A stretch of DNA of 35,797 bases, from contig DATFMP010000010.1 in assembly GCA_035266845.1 (NCBI GenBank), positions 1-35,797 on the forward strand, written 5' to 3'. Position numbers and translations under genes: made by a program. The notes beneath the pieces are model-generated. The model made no database searches and was not told the DNA's origin. It was given only the letters and a program-made list of their open reading frames with translations. Position 1 is the first letter of the stretch; each line of letters opens with the position of its first letter. Shown piece after piece: positions 6,644-16,948 of the stretch. The DNA comes from DATFMP01 sp035266845 (GTDB lineage Bacteria > SAR324 > JACQKK01).

Positions 6644-8380
6644 ATGACCCCGCGCTGGATCGTCCACCCACAGGCGCCGCAGGCAGGGCGCGACCGGCTC
6701 GGTTCCGGATTGGGGCTGCACCCGCTGGTGGCGGACCTGCTCCTGCGTCGCGGTGTGCGGGATGCCGCGTCGGCCGAAGCCTTCCTGCATCCGCGCCTGG
6801 AGCACCTGCACGACCCCTTCCTGCTCAAGGGCATGGAGGCTGCTGTGGCGCGCATCGTGCGCGCGTTGCAGGCGGGTGAGCGCATCGTGGTCTCGGGCGA
6901 CTACGACGTGGACGGCATTACCTCCACTGCGCTGCTGACGGACTTCCTGCGGGCCGCGGGCGCGCAGGCCCTCGACTACTTCATCCCCAACCGCTTCGAG
7001 CACGGCTACGGCCTCACCGCGCGCACAGTGGAGGCGCTGTTGGCCCGCCGGCCCGCGCTGGTGGTCACCGTGGACAACGGCATCACGGCGGTGGACGAGG
7101 TGGCGCAGTTGCAGGCGGCCGGCATCGACACCATCGTGACGGACCATCACCTGCCCCGGCCTACGGGCGTGCCGGAGGGCATCGTCGTGAACCCGGTGCA
7201 GCCGGGGTGCGACTACCCGTTCAAGAAGATCTCGGGCTGCGGCGTGGCCTTCAAGCTGATCACGGCCCTGCGCAAGGCCTTGCGCGAGGCAGGCTGGTGG
7301 AGCATGCAGCGGCCGGAGCCCAACCTGAAGGACTACCTGGACCTGGTGGCCATCGCCACGGTGGCGGACGTGGTGCCGTTGACGGGCGAGAACCGCGTGC
7401 TGGTGCACTACGGGCTGCAGGTGCTCAACCGCCTGCCGCGTCGGCCGGGTGTGCAGGCCCTGCTGGCCGCCAACCCTCGCGGCAATGGCGATGCGCCGGT
7501 CACAGCGCGCACCATCGGCTTCCAGATCGGCCCGCGGCTGAACGCGGCCGGCCGCATGACTGAGGGCTCGCTGGGCGTGGAACTGCTGCTGGGTCGCGAG
7601 CCTGCCACGGTGGCGGCGCTGGCGGCACAACTGGAGCAGGAGAACGACAACCGGCGCGCCAAGGGCGAGGCCATGTTCCGCGAGGCCGTGCGGCGCATCG
7701 AGACGGACGGCGCGGCGGATGCGGGCGGCATCGTGGTGGCCTCGCCGGAGTTTCACGAGGGCATCATCGGCATCGTCGCCAGCCGGCTGGTGGAGCGCTA
7801 CCACCGCCCGTGCCTGGTGTTGGCGGAGAACGGCACGGCCTTCAAGGGCTCCGCACGCTCTGTGCCGGGGGTCAACGTAACCGAGGCCATCAGCGCCGGG
7901 GCGCACCTGCTGGAGCAGTACGGCGGCCACGCCGGGGCGGCCGGCTGCACCCTGCCCAAGCCCGCGCTGGCGGAGTTCACGGCGGCCTTCCAGGCGGCCT
8001 GTGCGCGTCTGTCCGCTGCGGCCGAAGGGCCCCAGGTGCTGCTGGACGCCCGCCTGCGGCCGGATGCCATCGATTCCGCGCTGGTGGAGCAGCTCGCGCG
8101 GCTGGAGCCCTTCGGTCACGAGAACGAGGAGCCGGCCTTCCTGCTGGAGCAGACGGCGCTGAACGTGGAGCCCGAGGTGCTCAAGGCGCGGCACCTCAAG
8201 TGGCGCATCCAGCCCTCGCTGGAGATGGTGGCCTGGAATATGGCCGAGGGCTTCGAGCCCGCGCCGGAGCTGTGGTACCGCGTGCGGCTGGGGTTCAACG
8301 AGTACCGCGGGCGGCGCTCCGTGCAGCTTACCGTGGACGAGGTGCAGCCGCGCGCGAGCGTCGCGGGGCCGGCCGCCTGA
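6644..8380 (+). CDS. recJ: Single-stranded-DNA-specific 5'-3' exonuclease RecJ
   Basis: A 578-residue nuclease of normal RecJ length. It degrades single-stranded DNA 5' to 3' in RecF-pathway recombination and mismatch repair. The DHH-phosphoesterase motifs are in order: VSGDYDVDGITS (83-94), VDNGI (143-147), TDHHLP with D167-H168-H169, then SGCGVAFKL, GPRLNAAGRM and the DHHA1 glycine motif GGHAGAAGC, followed by the OB-fold C-terminal region. GGAAG about 7 bases before the ATG, or the stronger GGAGG 15 bases before, could serve as ribosome site. It is followed 19 bases later by the first EamA gene, likely cotranscribed. Confidence 0.97.
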   Translation: MTPRWIVHPQAPQAGRDRLGSGLGLHPLVADLLLRRGVRDAASAEAFLHPRLEHLHDPFLLKGMEAAVARIVRALQAGERIVVSGDYDVDGITSTALLTDFLRAAGAQALDYFIPNRFEHGYGLTARTVEALLARRPALVVTVDNGITAVDEVAQLQAAGIDTIVTDHHLPRPTGVPEGIVVNPVQPGCDYPFKKISGCGVAFKLITALRKALREAGWWSMQRPEPNLKDYLDLVAIATVADVVPLTGENRVLVHYGLQVLNRLPRRPGVQALLAANPRGNGDAPVTARTIGFQIGPRLNAAGRMTEGSLGVELLLGREPATVAALAAQLEQENDNRRAKGEAMFREAVRRIETDGAADAGGIVVASPEFHEGIIGIVASRLVERYHRPCLVLAENGTAFKGSARSVPGVNVTEAISAGAHLLEQYGGHAGAAGCTLPKPALAEFTAAFQAACARLSAAAEGPQVLLDARLRPDAIDSALVEQLARLEPFGHENEEPAFLLEQTALNVEPEVLKARHLKWRIQPSLEMVAWNMAEGFEPAPELWYRVRLGFNEYRGRRSVQLTVDEVQPRASVAGPAA

Positions 8381-8399
8381 GGCGGCGCGGAGCACGGGC

Positions 8400-9257
8400 T
8401 TGGGCCTCTCCCTGGATGCGCGCATCACGCTGCTGGTGCTGCTGGCCGCGCTGGTACACGCCACCTGGAATGCGCTGGTCAAGGCCGGGCGCGACCCCCT
8501 GCTGCTGATCGCCACGGTGAGCGGCGTGAGCTGCCTGCTCAGCGCCATGCTGCTGCCCTTCGTGCCCGCACCGGCGCGGGCGGCCTGGCCATACATCGCG
8601 GCGGGCGTGCTCGCCCACAACGGCTTCAAGATATTCCTGATCCTGGCCTACCGGGCCGGGGACCTGAGCAAGGTCTATCCGCTGGCGCGGGGCAGCGCGC
8701 CCCTGGTGGTGGCTGCCTTCGCGGGCGTGGTCGCGGGCGAGGTGCTCAGCGGCGCGGAGCTGGCGGGCGTGGCGCTTATCTCCGCCGGGCTGGCCAGTCT
8801 CACGCTGGAGCCACGCCGCGCGGGTCGGGCGGATGCCTTGGCGGTGGGCTTCGCGCTGGCTACGGGCCTCTTCATCGGTGCGTACACCCTGGTGGATGGC
8901 GTGGGCGTGCGGCTCTCCGACAGCTTCCTGGGTTACACGGCGTGGCTGTTCTTCTTCGACGGCATTCCCATGATGGTCCTGGCCGTGACCCTGCGTGGTC
9001 GGCAACTGCCCCGCTTCTTCCGCGGGGAGGGCCGCACGGCCGTGGTGGCGGGCTGCTTGTCCCTGTTCGGCTACTTCATCGTGGTGTGGGCCCTGCAGCA
9101 AGGTGCGATGGCTCCGGTGGCGGCCCTGCGCGAGACGGGCGTGATCTTCGCGGCGGTGATCGGCCGCGTGGCGCTCAAGGAGCCCTTCGGCTGGCGCCGC
9201 ATCCTGGCCGCCGCGCTAGTGGCCGCCGGCGTGGCCGTGCTCAACCTGGGCGGATAG
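8400..9257 (+). CDS. EamA/DMT family transporter, paralogue 1
   Basis: A 285-residue inner-membrane protein with about ten hydrophobic helices in two repeated EamA halves. The first half begins VHATWNALVKAG and includes YPLARGSAPLV; the second half ends with the conserved ALRETGVIFAAVIG and a final membrane helix. Drug/metabolite transporters of this fold export amino acids, nucleotides or other small molecules; the substrate is not predictable here. The start is the TTG at 8400, with GGAG (8389-8392) 7 bases upstream; no in-frame ATG precedes the first helix. It lies 19 bases after recJ and is followed by a close paralogue. Confidence 0.9.
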   Translation: MGLSLDARITLLVLLAALVHATWNALVKAGRDPLLLIATVSGVSCLLSAMLLPFVPAPARAAWPYIAAGVLAHNGFKIFLILAYRAGDLSKVYPLARGSAPLVVAAFAGVVAGEVLSGAELAGVALISAGLASLTLEPRRAGRADALAVGFALATGLFIGAYTLVDGVGVRLSDSFLGYTAWLFFFDGIPMMVLAVTLRGRQLPRFFRGEGRTAVVAGCLSLFGYFIVVWALQQGAMAPVAALRETGVIFAAVIGRVALKEPFGWRRILAAALVAAGVAVLNLGG

Positions 9258-9342
9258 GTACTGGGTGGAGGTGCATCTTCGAACGACTGCACCGCCAATG
9301 TGGACTTGGCCAGACCCTTGCGGTTTCGTCCCCCAAAAGGGT

Positions 9343-9390
9343 GCAGGGAACAGCGTTCCCTGCCGGGGGTCTGGGGGCAGCGCCCCCAGG
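9343..9390. repeat. REP-like double hairpin element
   Basis: Two adjacent perfect hairpins share the same AGC loop. The first has arms GCAGGGAAC (9343-9351) and GTTCCCTGC (9355-9363). The second has arms CTGGGGGC (9371-9378) and GCCCCCAG (9382-9389). Between them is part of a GGGGGTCTGGGGG motif (9365-9377) that recurs inverted at 10321-10333 and as GGGGGTCTGGGG at 21546-21557. This is typical of repetitive extragenic palindromes. It may also end or attenuate the recJ-EamA transcript. Confidence 0.65.
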
Positions 9391-9423
9391 CGGCCCCCTC
9401 AACTTAGCCGTTAAGGACGTGAC

Positions 9424-10275
9424 ATGGGCAGCGACCTCCTAATCACGGGCGTGGTGCTGGGCGCGGCGCTGATGCACGCGGCCTGGAACGCCCTCGTGAA
9501 GACGGGGGACGACCGCGTCGTGACGCTGGCCCTCCTCAGCACCGTGTGGCTGGTCATCGGCGGGGCCCTGGTCGCGGTGCTGCCGGTGCCCGCGCGGGCC
9601 GCTTGGCCGTTCGTGCTGACCTCGGTGGGGCTGCACTACGTGTACCTGCTGGGCTTGCTGTGGATGTACCGCGAGGGCGACCTGAGCCACGTGTACCCCA
9701 TCGCGCGGGGCAGCGCGCCACTGCTGCTGGCCGGGGGCTCGGTGCTGGTGGCGGGCGAGGTGCTGCCGCCGCCCGAGTGGGCCGGGGTGGCGCTGGTGTC
9801 GCTGGGCATCCTCAGCCTCGCGCTGCAGGGCGGCGGGCGCCGCCGGACCGCGTGGCGACCCACCGGTGCCGCGCTGTTCACGGGGGTGGTCATCGCGGGC
9901 TATACGCTCACGGATGGCCTGGGCGTGCGCCACACGGGCAATGCGGTGGCCTATGCCGCGTGGCTGTTCTGCCTGCAGGGGGTGCCCTGGGTTGCGGTGC
10001 TGCTGTGGCTGCGCTTGCGGCAGCCGGCCCGCGTGCCGGCGCGGTTGGTGGGTCCCGGCCTGCTGGCGGGCGGCCTGTCCATGCTCGCCTACGGGCTGGT
10101 GATCTGGGCGCTCAGTCTGGCCCCCATGGCTCCCATCGCCGCACTGCGGGAGACGGGCGTGATCTTCGCCGCGGCCATCGGCGCCCTCAAGCTGGGCGAG
10201 CCCTTCGGCCGCCGCCGCATCCTGGCCGCGGCCCTCGTGGCCTGTGGCGTGGCCGTGCTCAACTGGCCGGGTTAA
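9424..10275 (+). CDS. EamA/DMT family transporter, paralogue 2
   Basis: A 283-residue ten-helix membrane protein, clearly a tandem duplicate of the gene at 8400-9257. Shared blocks include ALMHAAWNALVKTG, YPIARGSAPLLL, YAAWLF and ALRETGVIFAAAIG, and the C-terminal FGRRRILAAALVACGVAVLN is nearly identical in both. Divergence is spread along the length, so the duplication is not recent. AAGGA (9413-9417) lies 6 bases before the ATG. EamA proteins work as monomers or as homo- or heterodimers, so two adjacent full-length copies could form a pair or have separate substrates. It is flanked by inverted copies of a 13-base motif (9365-9377 and 10321-10333). Confidence 0.9.
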   Translation: MGSDLLITGVVLGAALMHAAWNALVKTGDDRVVTLALLSTVWLVIGGALVAVLPVPARAAWPFVLTSVGLHYVYLLGLLWMYREGDLSHVYPIARGSAPLLLAGGSVLVAGEVLPPPEWAGVALVSLGILSLALQGGGRRRTAWRPTGAALFTGVVIAGYTLTDGLGVRHTGNAVAYAAWLFCLQGVPWVAVLLWLRLRQPARVPARLVGPGLLAGGLSMLAYGLVIWALSLAPMAPIAALRETGVIFAAAIGALKLGEPFGRRRILAAALVACGVAVLNWPG

Positions 10276-10320
10276 TTGCCGAACGCTTGCCAATAGCAAC
10301 ACTTCCGGTGGAGCCATGCT

Positions 10321-10333
10321 CCCCCAGACCCCC
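10321..10333 (-). repeat. Inverted copy of the GGGGGTCTGGGGG motif
   Basis: CCCCCAGACCCCC is the exact reverse complement of 9365-9377. The two copies flank the second EamA gene in opposite orientation. Confidence 0.55.
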
Positions 10334-10602
10334 TGAGCACCGGTGTTCCAGAATGCCGGGGTGTTTCTCCATTGTGCGACGGCGACGTTCACGGGCCGGT
10401 TTCGACCACTGCCGCGTGACCATTCCAAAATGAGTGTGGCGTTCGCGAACCGCTCAGATCCAAATCGTCAAATGGATCGATACAACGGAGGGCGGGTCAA
10501 GCTGCCTATTGCACTGCATCGCAGCCCTCCCGCAAGCAGGGGTATTCATCTTTCGCACGAGTTTTTTCGCACGACCGCGCGGCGGGCCTGCAGGCGACGC
10601 AG

Positions 10603-10633
10603 CCAGGCCGTGGCAGCAAGCACCACGGCCTGG
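10603..10633 (-). terminator. Strong hairpin after the secreted coiled-coil gene
   Basis: CCAGGCCGTGG (10603-10613) and CCACGGCCTGG (10623-10633) form a perfect 11-bp stem with a 9-base loop. It starts 35 bases beyond the stop of the leftward gene at 10669, so it may be its terminator; no T-run follows on that strand. Confidence 0.45.
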
Positions 10634-10668
10634 GGCCGCGCCGTCCTGAGGTTCAGGTGATTTGCCCG

Positions 10669-11481
10669 CTACGGGGGGAACTCGTCGTAGAAGTGGATCT
10701 CAACATGATACACGACCCCCTTGGGGCGATCGGCGCCGGGATACGGTCCGCAGTCCGGGCCACCCCAAACGAAGTTCTTCAGGTAGACCTGGATGCCAAC
10801 GTGTCCGATCCCGTCATACTCGGACGCGAGTCGGAAATTGCTCCACCCCGCGGCCGGGTGCCCGTAGTACCCGCCGACCTGCGGCAAGGTGAATTCCAGG
10901 CCACCGATGGAAACGGTCGGATCGCCGTTGCACTGGTACTGGTGACCGTAGGTGACGAATAGGCGGGCCTTGCGCGTTGCCCCGGGCGGCACCGGGGGCA
11001 CCCCGTAGCCAAACGGTCCGAGGAAGGTCGTTTGATTGTTGCCGTACACGAGGGGATTCGGATACTCGTTGTATGTGAAGAAGCCTCCGCTAAGGTAGCT
11101 GTCGTCCTTGAGCCACCCGACGTCCCACAGCACACGGCTGTATACGTGGTACAGCCCCGGCTCCACCATGGTGCCGGTGTGCTCGAGCCGGGCCAAAATT
11201 GCGTCAATCTCATCCTCCAGTGCGGCCGTCCGGCCGTCGAGTGCGCCGATGGCGTCCTGGTTCGCCGACGCCAGCGCCTGGAGCTCGGCCAGTGCACTCT
11301 GGGCAGCATTGAGCTGCTCTGCCAGCGAACCCGTCTGGCTGCTCAGCTCATCAACTTGTGACTGGAGAGACTCGAAGGGCTTTCCGTTGGGGGTGCCACC
11401 TGCGGTGAGGGGCGGTGCGCCAAGCCCTAGCAGCAGCGCCAATGTGATCAGCCCCACCAGTGTCGATATGGTTCCGCGCAT
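10669..11481 (-). CDS. Secreted coiled-coil protein with C-terminal beta-rich domain
   Basis: A 270-residue protein, not recognised. A signal peptide covers about residues 1-27 (LVGLITLALLLGLGAP, cleavage near LTAGG). Residues about 36-100 are a coiled coil rich in Leu, Ala and Gln (SLAEQLNAAQSALAELQAL, then GRTAALEDEIDAILARLE). From about 107 on it is rich in Gly, Tyr, Pro and aromatics (GLYHVYSRVLWDVGW, FVTYGHQYQCNGDP, VGIQVYLKNFVWGGPDCGPY), like a beta-sandwich ending in VEIHFYDEFPP. The design recalls trimeric stalk-and-head proteins such as tail fibres or surface adhesins, but this is inference from shape only. The ATG at 11481 has GGAGG 8 bases upstream. It stands alone, flanked by long non-coding stretches. 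Confidence 0.75.
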   Translation of the reverse strand: MRGTISTLVGLITLALLLGLGAPPLTAGGTPNGKPFESLQSQVDELSSQTGSLAEQLNAAQSALAELQALASANQDAIGALDGRTAALEDEIDAILARLEHTGTMVEPGLYHVYSRVLWDVGWLKDDSYLSGGFFTYNEYPNPLVYGNNQTTFLGPFGYGVPPVPPGATRKARLFVTYGHQYQCNGDPTVSIGGLEFTLPQVGGYYGHPAAGWSNFRLASEYDGIGHVGIQVYLKNFVWGGPDCGPYPGADRPKGVVYHVEIHFYDEFPP

Positions 11482-12139
11482 GACAATAGCCTCCGTGAGG
11501 CGGCTGGGGTGAAGTGCCGTACACCGCCATGCCGGAGCCGGCATTGGGGCAGTCCCCGCAGCCCATCCGGCGCAGCGGTGTTGGGCATGAGCCCCCCAAT
11601 GGACGTACCTGCGCCGGAACCGTATCGCCGGCCATTATGGTGCCGCCGGCAACTCGCTTTCGGCCCTTGCATCACCCGATCCTCTCGGGGTGCGAAGACG
11701 TCCACGCCTTCACCATATGTCGCTCAACTGATCGGTCTGTTTTCTCCTTGTCCTTGGCGAGGTTTGCAGCAGGTCCGGGTCTCGCCAGCTCGCCCGGAGC
11801 GTCGGGAAAGGCCCGTCTGCGGGGGCGCCTGCTTTGGCGCAGCCATTCCGTTGGCGGGCAATGGAGCGACGGCGGCCATTGGCCGAAACCATAGCTTGAT
11901 TGTACCTTTGCGATCCCGAGTTTGGAAACCAAGAAGCCTGCGGCTTTAGCTCAACGCCGGCGAAGTCGAAGCGGGAGCCTATCTTGCTCATCTCTGCCGG
12001 CGCGAGGTTGCACGTGTGGACTCGGCCGTCGACGCAGCGAGCGGCGCAGGCAGCCGCGGCCGCCATTCGAGCCTGTGTGCAGGGGGCGCGGGGGATGAAA
12101 ATCCCCCGCTTCTCGTGACGCTGTCAGACTGTGGGCGGT
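11482..12139. other. Long non-coding stretch upstream of the secreted protein
   Basis: This 658-base stretch holds the promoter region of the leftward gene at 11481 and the 3' end of the topA unit. Frames of 70-150 codons cross it on both strands, but none has a good ribosome site or a recognisable protein pattern. The only clear structure is a terminator-like hairpin at 12088-12109. It looks slightly less GC-rich than the flanking genes (not counted). It might contain a degenerate gene or an unrecognised RNA. Confidence 0.4.
12088..12109 (-). terminator. Hairpin with tetraloop downstream of topA
   Basis: GCGGGGGAT (12088-12096) and ATCCCCCGC (12101-12109) make a perfect 9-bp stem around GAAA, a GNRA loop if read rightward. 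It starts 30 bases beyond the topA stop. No strong T-run follows on the topA strand, so the terminator call is tentative. Confidence 0.5.
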
Positions 12140-14836
<2,697 letters not shown>

Positions 14837-14905
14837 CAGCGCCGCCTCCTCGTAAGGATCAAAACAAAACGCTGAAGCGATTCCCCGCACTCCAGGGAAG
14901 CGGGA

Positions 14906-16033
14906 TCAGGCGAGCGCGTAGTGGTTCTCTGCTGTCTGGTATATTTCGCCCGAAAGTTCAAGCTCAAGCAGCAGGGCAATCAGCCGCTCGATGGGCAGGC
15001 CGGATTCTCCGGCCAACTCGTCCGGGTGTAGCGGGCCGCGCCCCAGACACTCCAGGATACGGCCCTTCTCGCCGTCATGCACCGCCTGTCGCGGGGCCGC
15101 CGGCGCCGGGGGCGGCTCCAACCAGTCCATCTGCGCGGGCTGCACGCGACGGGCCACGCGCATGGCCGCCAGCAGGTCCGCCCCGCTCATCACCAGCCCA
15201 CCCTGCCCGGACTGAATGAGACGATTGGTGCCCGCGCTGTTGGGCTGATCGAGATTGCCCGGCACGGCCAGCACCGGGCGCCCGTAGTTGAGCGCGAAGC
15301 TGGCCGTGATCAGCGCACCGCTGCGCTCGCCAGCCTCCACCACCAGCACGGCATCGGCCATGCCCCCGATCACGCGGTTGCGGATCGGGAAGTTGCGCGC
15401 CAGTGGCTTGGCGGCCATGGGAAACTCGGACAGCAGGGCTCCCCGCTCCTGGATTCGTTCCGCCAGTTCCAGGTTCTCCGGTGGATAGATGCCCGTCAAC
15501 CCTCCCCCCAACACCGCCACCGTGAAGAGGCCGCACTCCAGCGCCTGCGCGTGGGCCGCGGTATCGATGCCGCGCGCGAGACCGCTCACGATAATGGCGG
15601 AGGGCTCGTGTTGGGCGAGTTCCTCGATCAGCTTCCGCGTGGTCCTCTCGCCGTAGCGGGTGGGGCTGCGCGTGCCCACCACGGAGAGCGCGGGCCCCTG
15701 CGGCGGTGGCCATTGCCCCTTGCAGTAGAGCAGGGGCGGCGGCAGGTGCACCGCCCGCAGCCGCTCCGGGTAGGTCTCGCCGTCCCGGGCGATCAGGTAC
15801 ACGCCATGCTGGGCCACGAGCCGCTGCTCCGCGCGGAACGCGGGCACCTCCCGCGCGCGGGCCACGCGCTCGGCCAGCTCCGGGTGCAGCCCGCAGCGCC
15901 GGCTGATGGCCTCCGGGGCCGCAGCCAGCACGCTGTCCACATCGCCGAAGGCGTCCAGCAAGCGCTCCAGTGTTTTGCCCCCCACGCGCTCGACGAGATT
16001 GAGCGCCAGCCAGCTCTCGGCCGCCGCGGTCAT
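14906..16033 (-). CDS. dprA: DNA processing protein DprA
   Basis: A 375-residue protein that binds incoming single-stranded DNA during natural transformation and loads RecA. Domains in order: an N-terminal helical region (VERVGGKTLERLLDAFGD), the Rossmann-like core with SVVGTRSPTRYG, IVSGLARGIDTAAHAQAL, VAVLGGGLTGIYPPEN, LLSEFPM, FPIRNRVIGGMADAVLV and AGERSGALITA, and a C-terminal winged helix (GPLHPDELAGESGLPIERL). The start at 16033 overlaps the bamD stop as ATGA, indicating coupled translation, and gives the normal family length. topA follows, as in many gammaproteobacteria, but the smg gene often between them is absent. Confidence 0.95.
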   Translation of the reverse strand: MTAAAESWLALNLVERVGGKTLERLLDAFGDVDSVLAAAPEAISRRCGLHPELAERVARAREVPAFRAEQRLVAQHGVYLIARDGETYPERLRAVHLPPPLLYCKGQWPPPQGPALSVVGTRSPTRYGERTTRKLIEELAQHEPSAIIVSGLARGIDTAAHAQALECGLFTVAVLGGGLTGIYPPENLELAERIQERGALLSEFPMAAKPLARNFPIRNRVIGGMADAVLVVEAGERSGALITASFALNYGRPVLAVPGNLDQPNSAGTNRLIQSGQGGLVMSGADLLAAMRVARRVQPAQMDWLEPPPAPAAPRQAVHDGEKGRILECLGRGPLHPDELAGESGLPIERLIALLLELELSGEIYQTAENHYALA

Positions 16034-16851
16034 TGCCGGGCCGTCTCCGCCGTGCCGGCGGCGTCGGTGTGGACGGCGTCGGGCCCGGTCGGGCCGTCTT
16101 CGTGCTGGGCACCCGGTTCCGGGGGCAGCGACTTGGCCAGGCGCTCCATCTCGTCCGCCAGGTCCGGCTGCTGGTTGCGGCGGTAGGAGAGGATCAGGCG
16201 CTGCAGCACCTGGTTGGCGCGGGGATAGTCCGGGTAATTGCGCAGCAGGTACAGGTAGCGGCTGGCTGCCGCGCCATAGAGTTCGCGATCGAAGTAGAAA
16301 TCCCCCACCTGCCGCTCGTGCTCGGCCAGGGTCTGGCGGGCATCGCGGGCAAAGGACCGCACCTGGGGCAGGAAGATGCTGTTGGGGTACAGAAAGAAGA
16401 AGCGCCGATATTCCTGGATGATCCGCTTGTTCGCCGACTGATCGCGGTCCACCTCGCGCGAGGGGAAGAGAATCCCCGTGTAGCTTTCCTCGTGGTTGGC
16501 CTGGGCCAGCTTGTAGAGCACGTAGGGCGTGAGATGCGTGTTCTGATCGCCGGCCAGGAAGAGCCGGTAGTTGGTTTCCGCCTTGCCCCAGTCCCCCTTG
16601 CGTGAGTGCAGATCGGCGATCTGAAGATAGGCGTAGGTGCCCAACAGGGTGCCGGGGTTCTGGTCCACCACGGCCTGGAACTTGGTGATGGCTTCCGAGT
16701 ACAGATCCTGATCCATCAGGCTCTGACCCTGCAGGTATAGCAGGCGCGCGGGCATCTTGACCTTCGGCTTGGGGGCCTCGCAGGCACCCAGGGCCAGCGC
16801 TGCCACCAGGCACAAGGCGGCCTTCACCCACGGCAGGCGTCGTCGCTTCAT
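16030..16851 (-). CDS. bamD: Outer membrane assembly lipoprotein BamD-like
   Basis: A 273-residue lipoprotein. The signal peptide MKRRRLPWVKAALCLVAALALGAC ends in a lipobox (LGAC) with the lipidated Cys at 24; the next residue is Glu, not Asp, which fits outer-membrane sorting. The mature part is a series of TPR helices: AITKFQAVVDQNPGTLLG, ADLHSRKGDWGKAETNYR, IIQEYRRFFFLYPNSIFL and SRYLYLLRNYPDYPRANQ. BamD is the essential lipoprotein partner of BamA in beta-barrel insertion. Length and the five-TPR layout fit, although YbgF-like or other TPR lipoproteins cannot be wholly excluded. AAGGA lies about 3 bases before the ATG. The stop overlaps dprA by ATGA. Confidence 0.82.
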   Translation of the reverse strand: MKRRRLPWVKAALCLVAALALGACEAPKPKVKMPARLLYLQGQSLMDQDLYSEAITKFQAVVDQNPGTLLGTYAYLQIADLHSRKGDWGKAETNYRLFLAGDQNTHLTPYVLYKLAQANHEESYTGILFPSREVDRDQSANKRIIQEYRRFFFLYPNSIFLPQVRSFARDARQTLAEHERQVGDFYFDRELYGAAASRYLYLLRNYPDYPRANQVLQRLILSYRRNQQPDLADEMERLAKSLPPEPGAQHEDGPTGPDAVHTDAAGTAETARQ

Positions 16852-16948
16852 GTTCCTTCGGAGTTGAATCGGGCGTGTGGTTCCCACCAGCATTGGCGCC
16901 ATTATGCCCACGGGCGGGGCCGCTGACAACCGCGGACGGCGGGGCGGC

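Larger units (their letters stand above)
10276..10668. other. Intergenic region between convergent genes
   Basis: This 393-base stretch holds no supported gene. It contains the inverted 13-base motif at 10321-10333, a direct repeat of TTTCGCACGA (10551-10560 and 10565-10574), and an 11-bp-stem hairpin at 10603-10633. Short open frames here lack ribosome sites. Confidence 0.5.

Noticed and set aside
5684..8629. A 981-codon open frame on the - strand opposite the CDF gene and recJ
   Set aside because: It spans two well-supported genes and has no protein motif; it is a GC-driven shadow frame.
11940..12020. Possible tRNA-like stretch (contains TAGCTCAACGCCGGCG)
   Set aside because: The string recalls a D-arm, but no acceptor stem, anticodon stem or T-loop with GTTCRA could be placed around it.
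11509..12066. Several 70-150-codon frames in the gap between topA and the secreted protein
   Set aside because: No ribosome sites, no recognisable family and several competing frames; nothing favours one of them.
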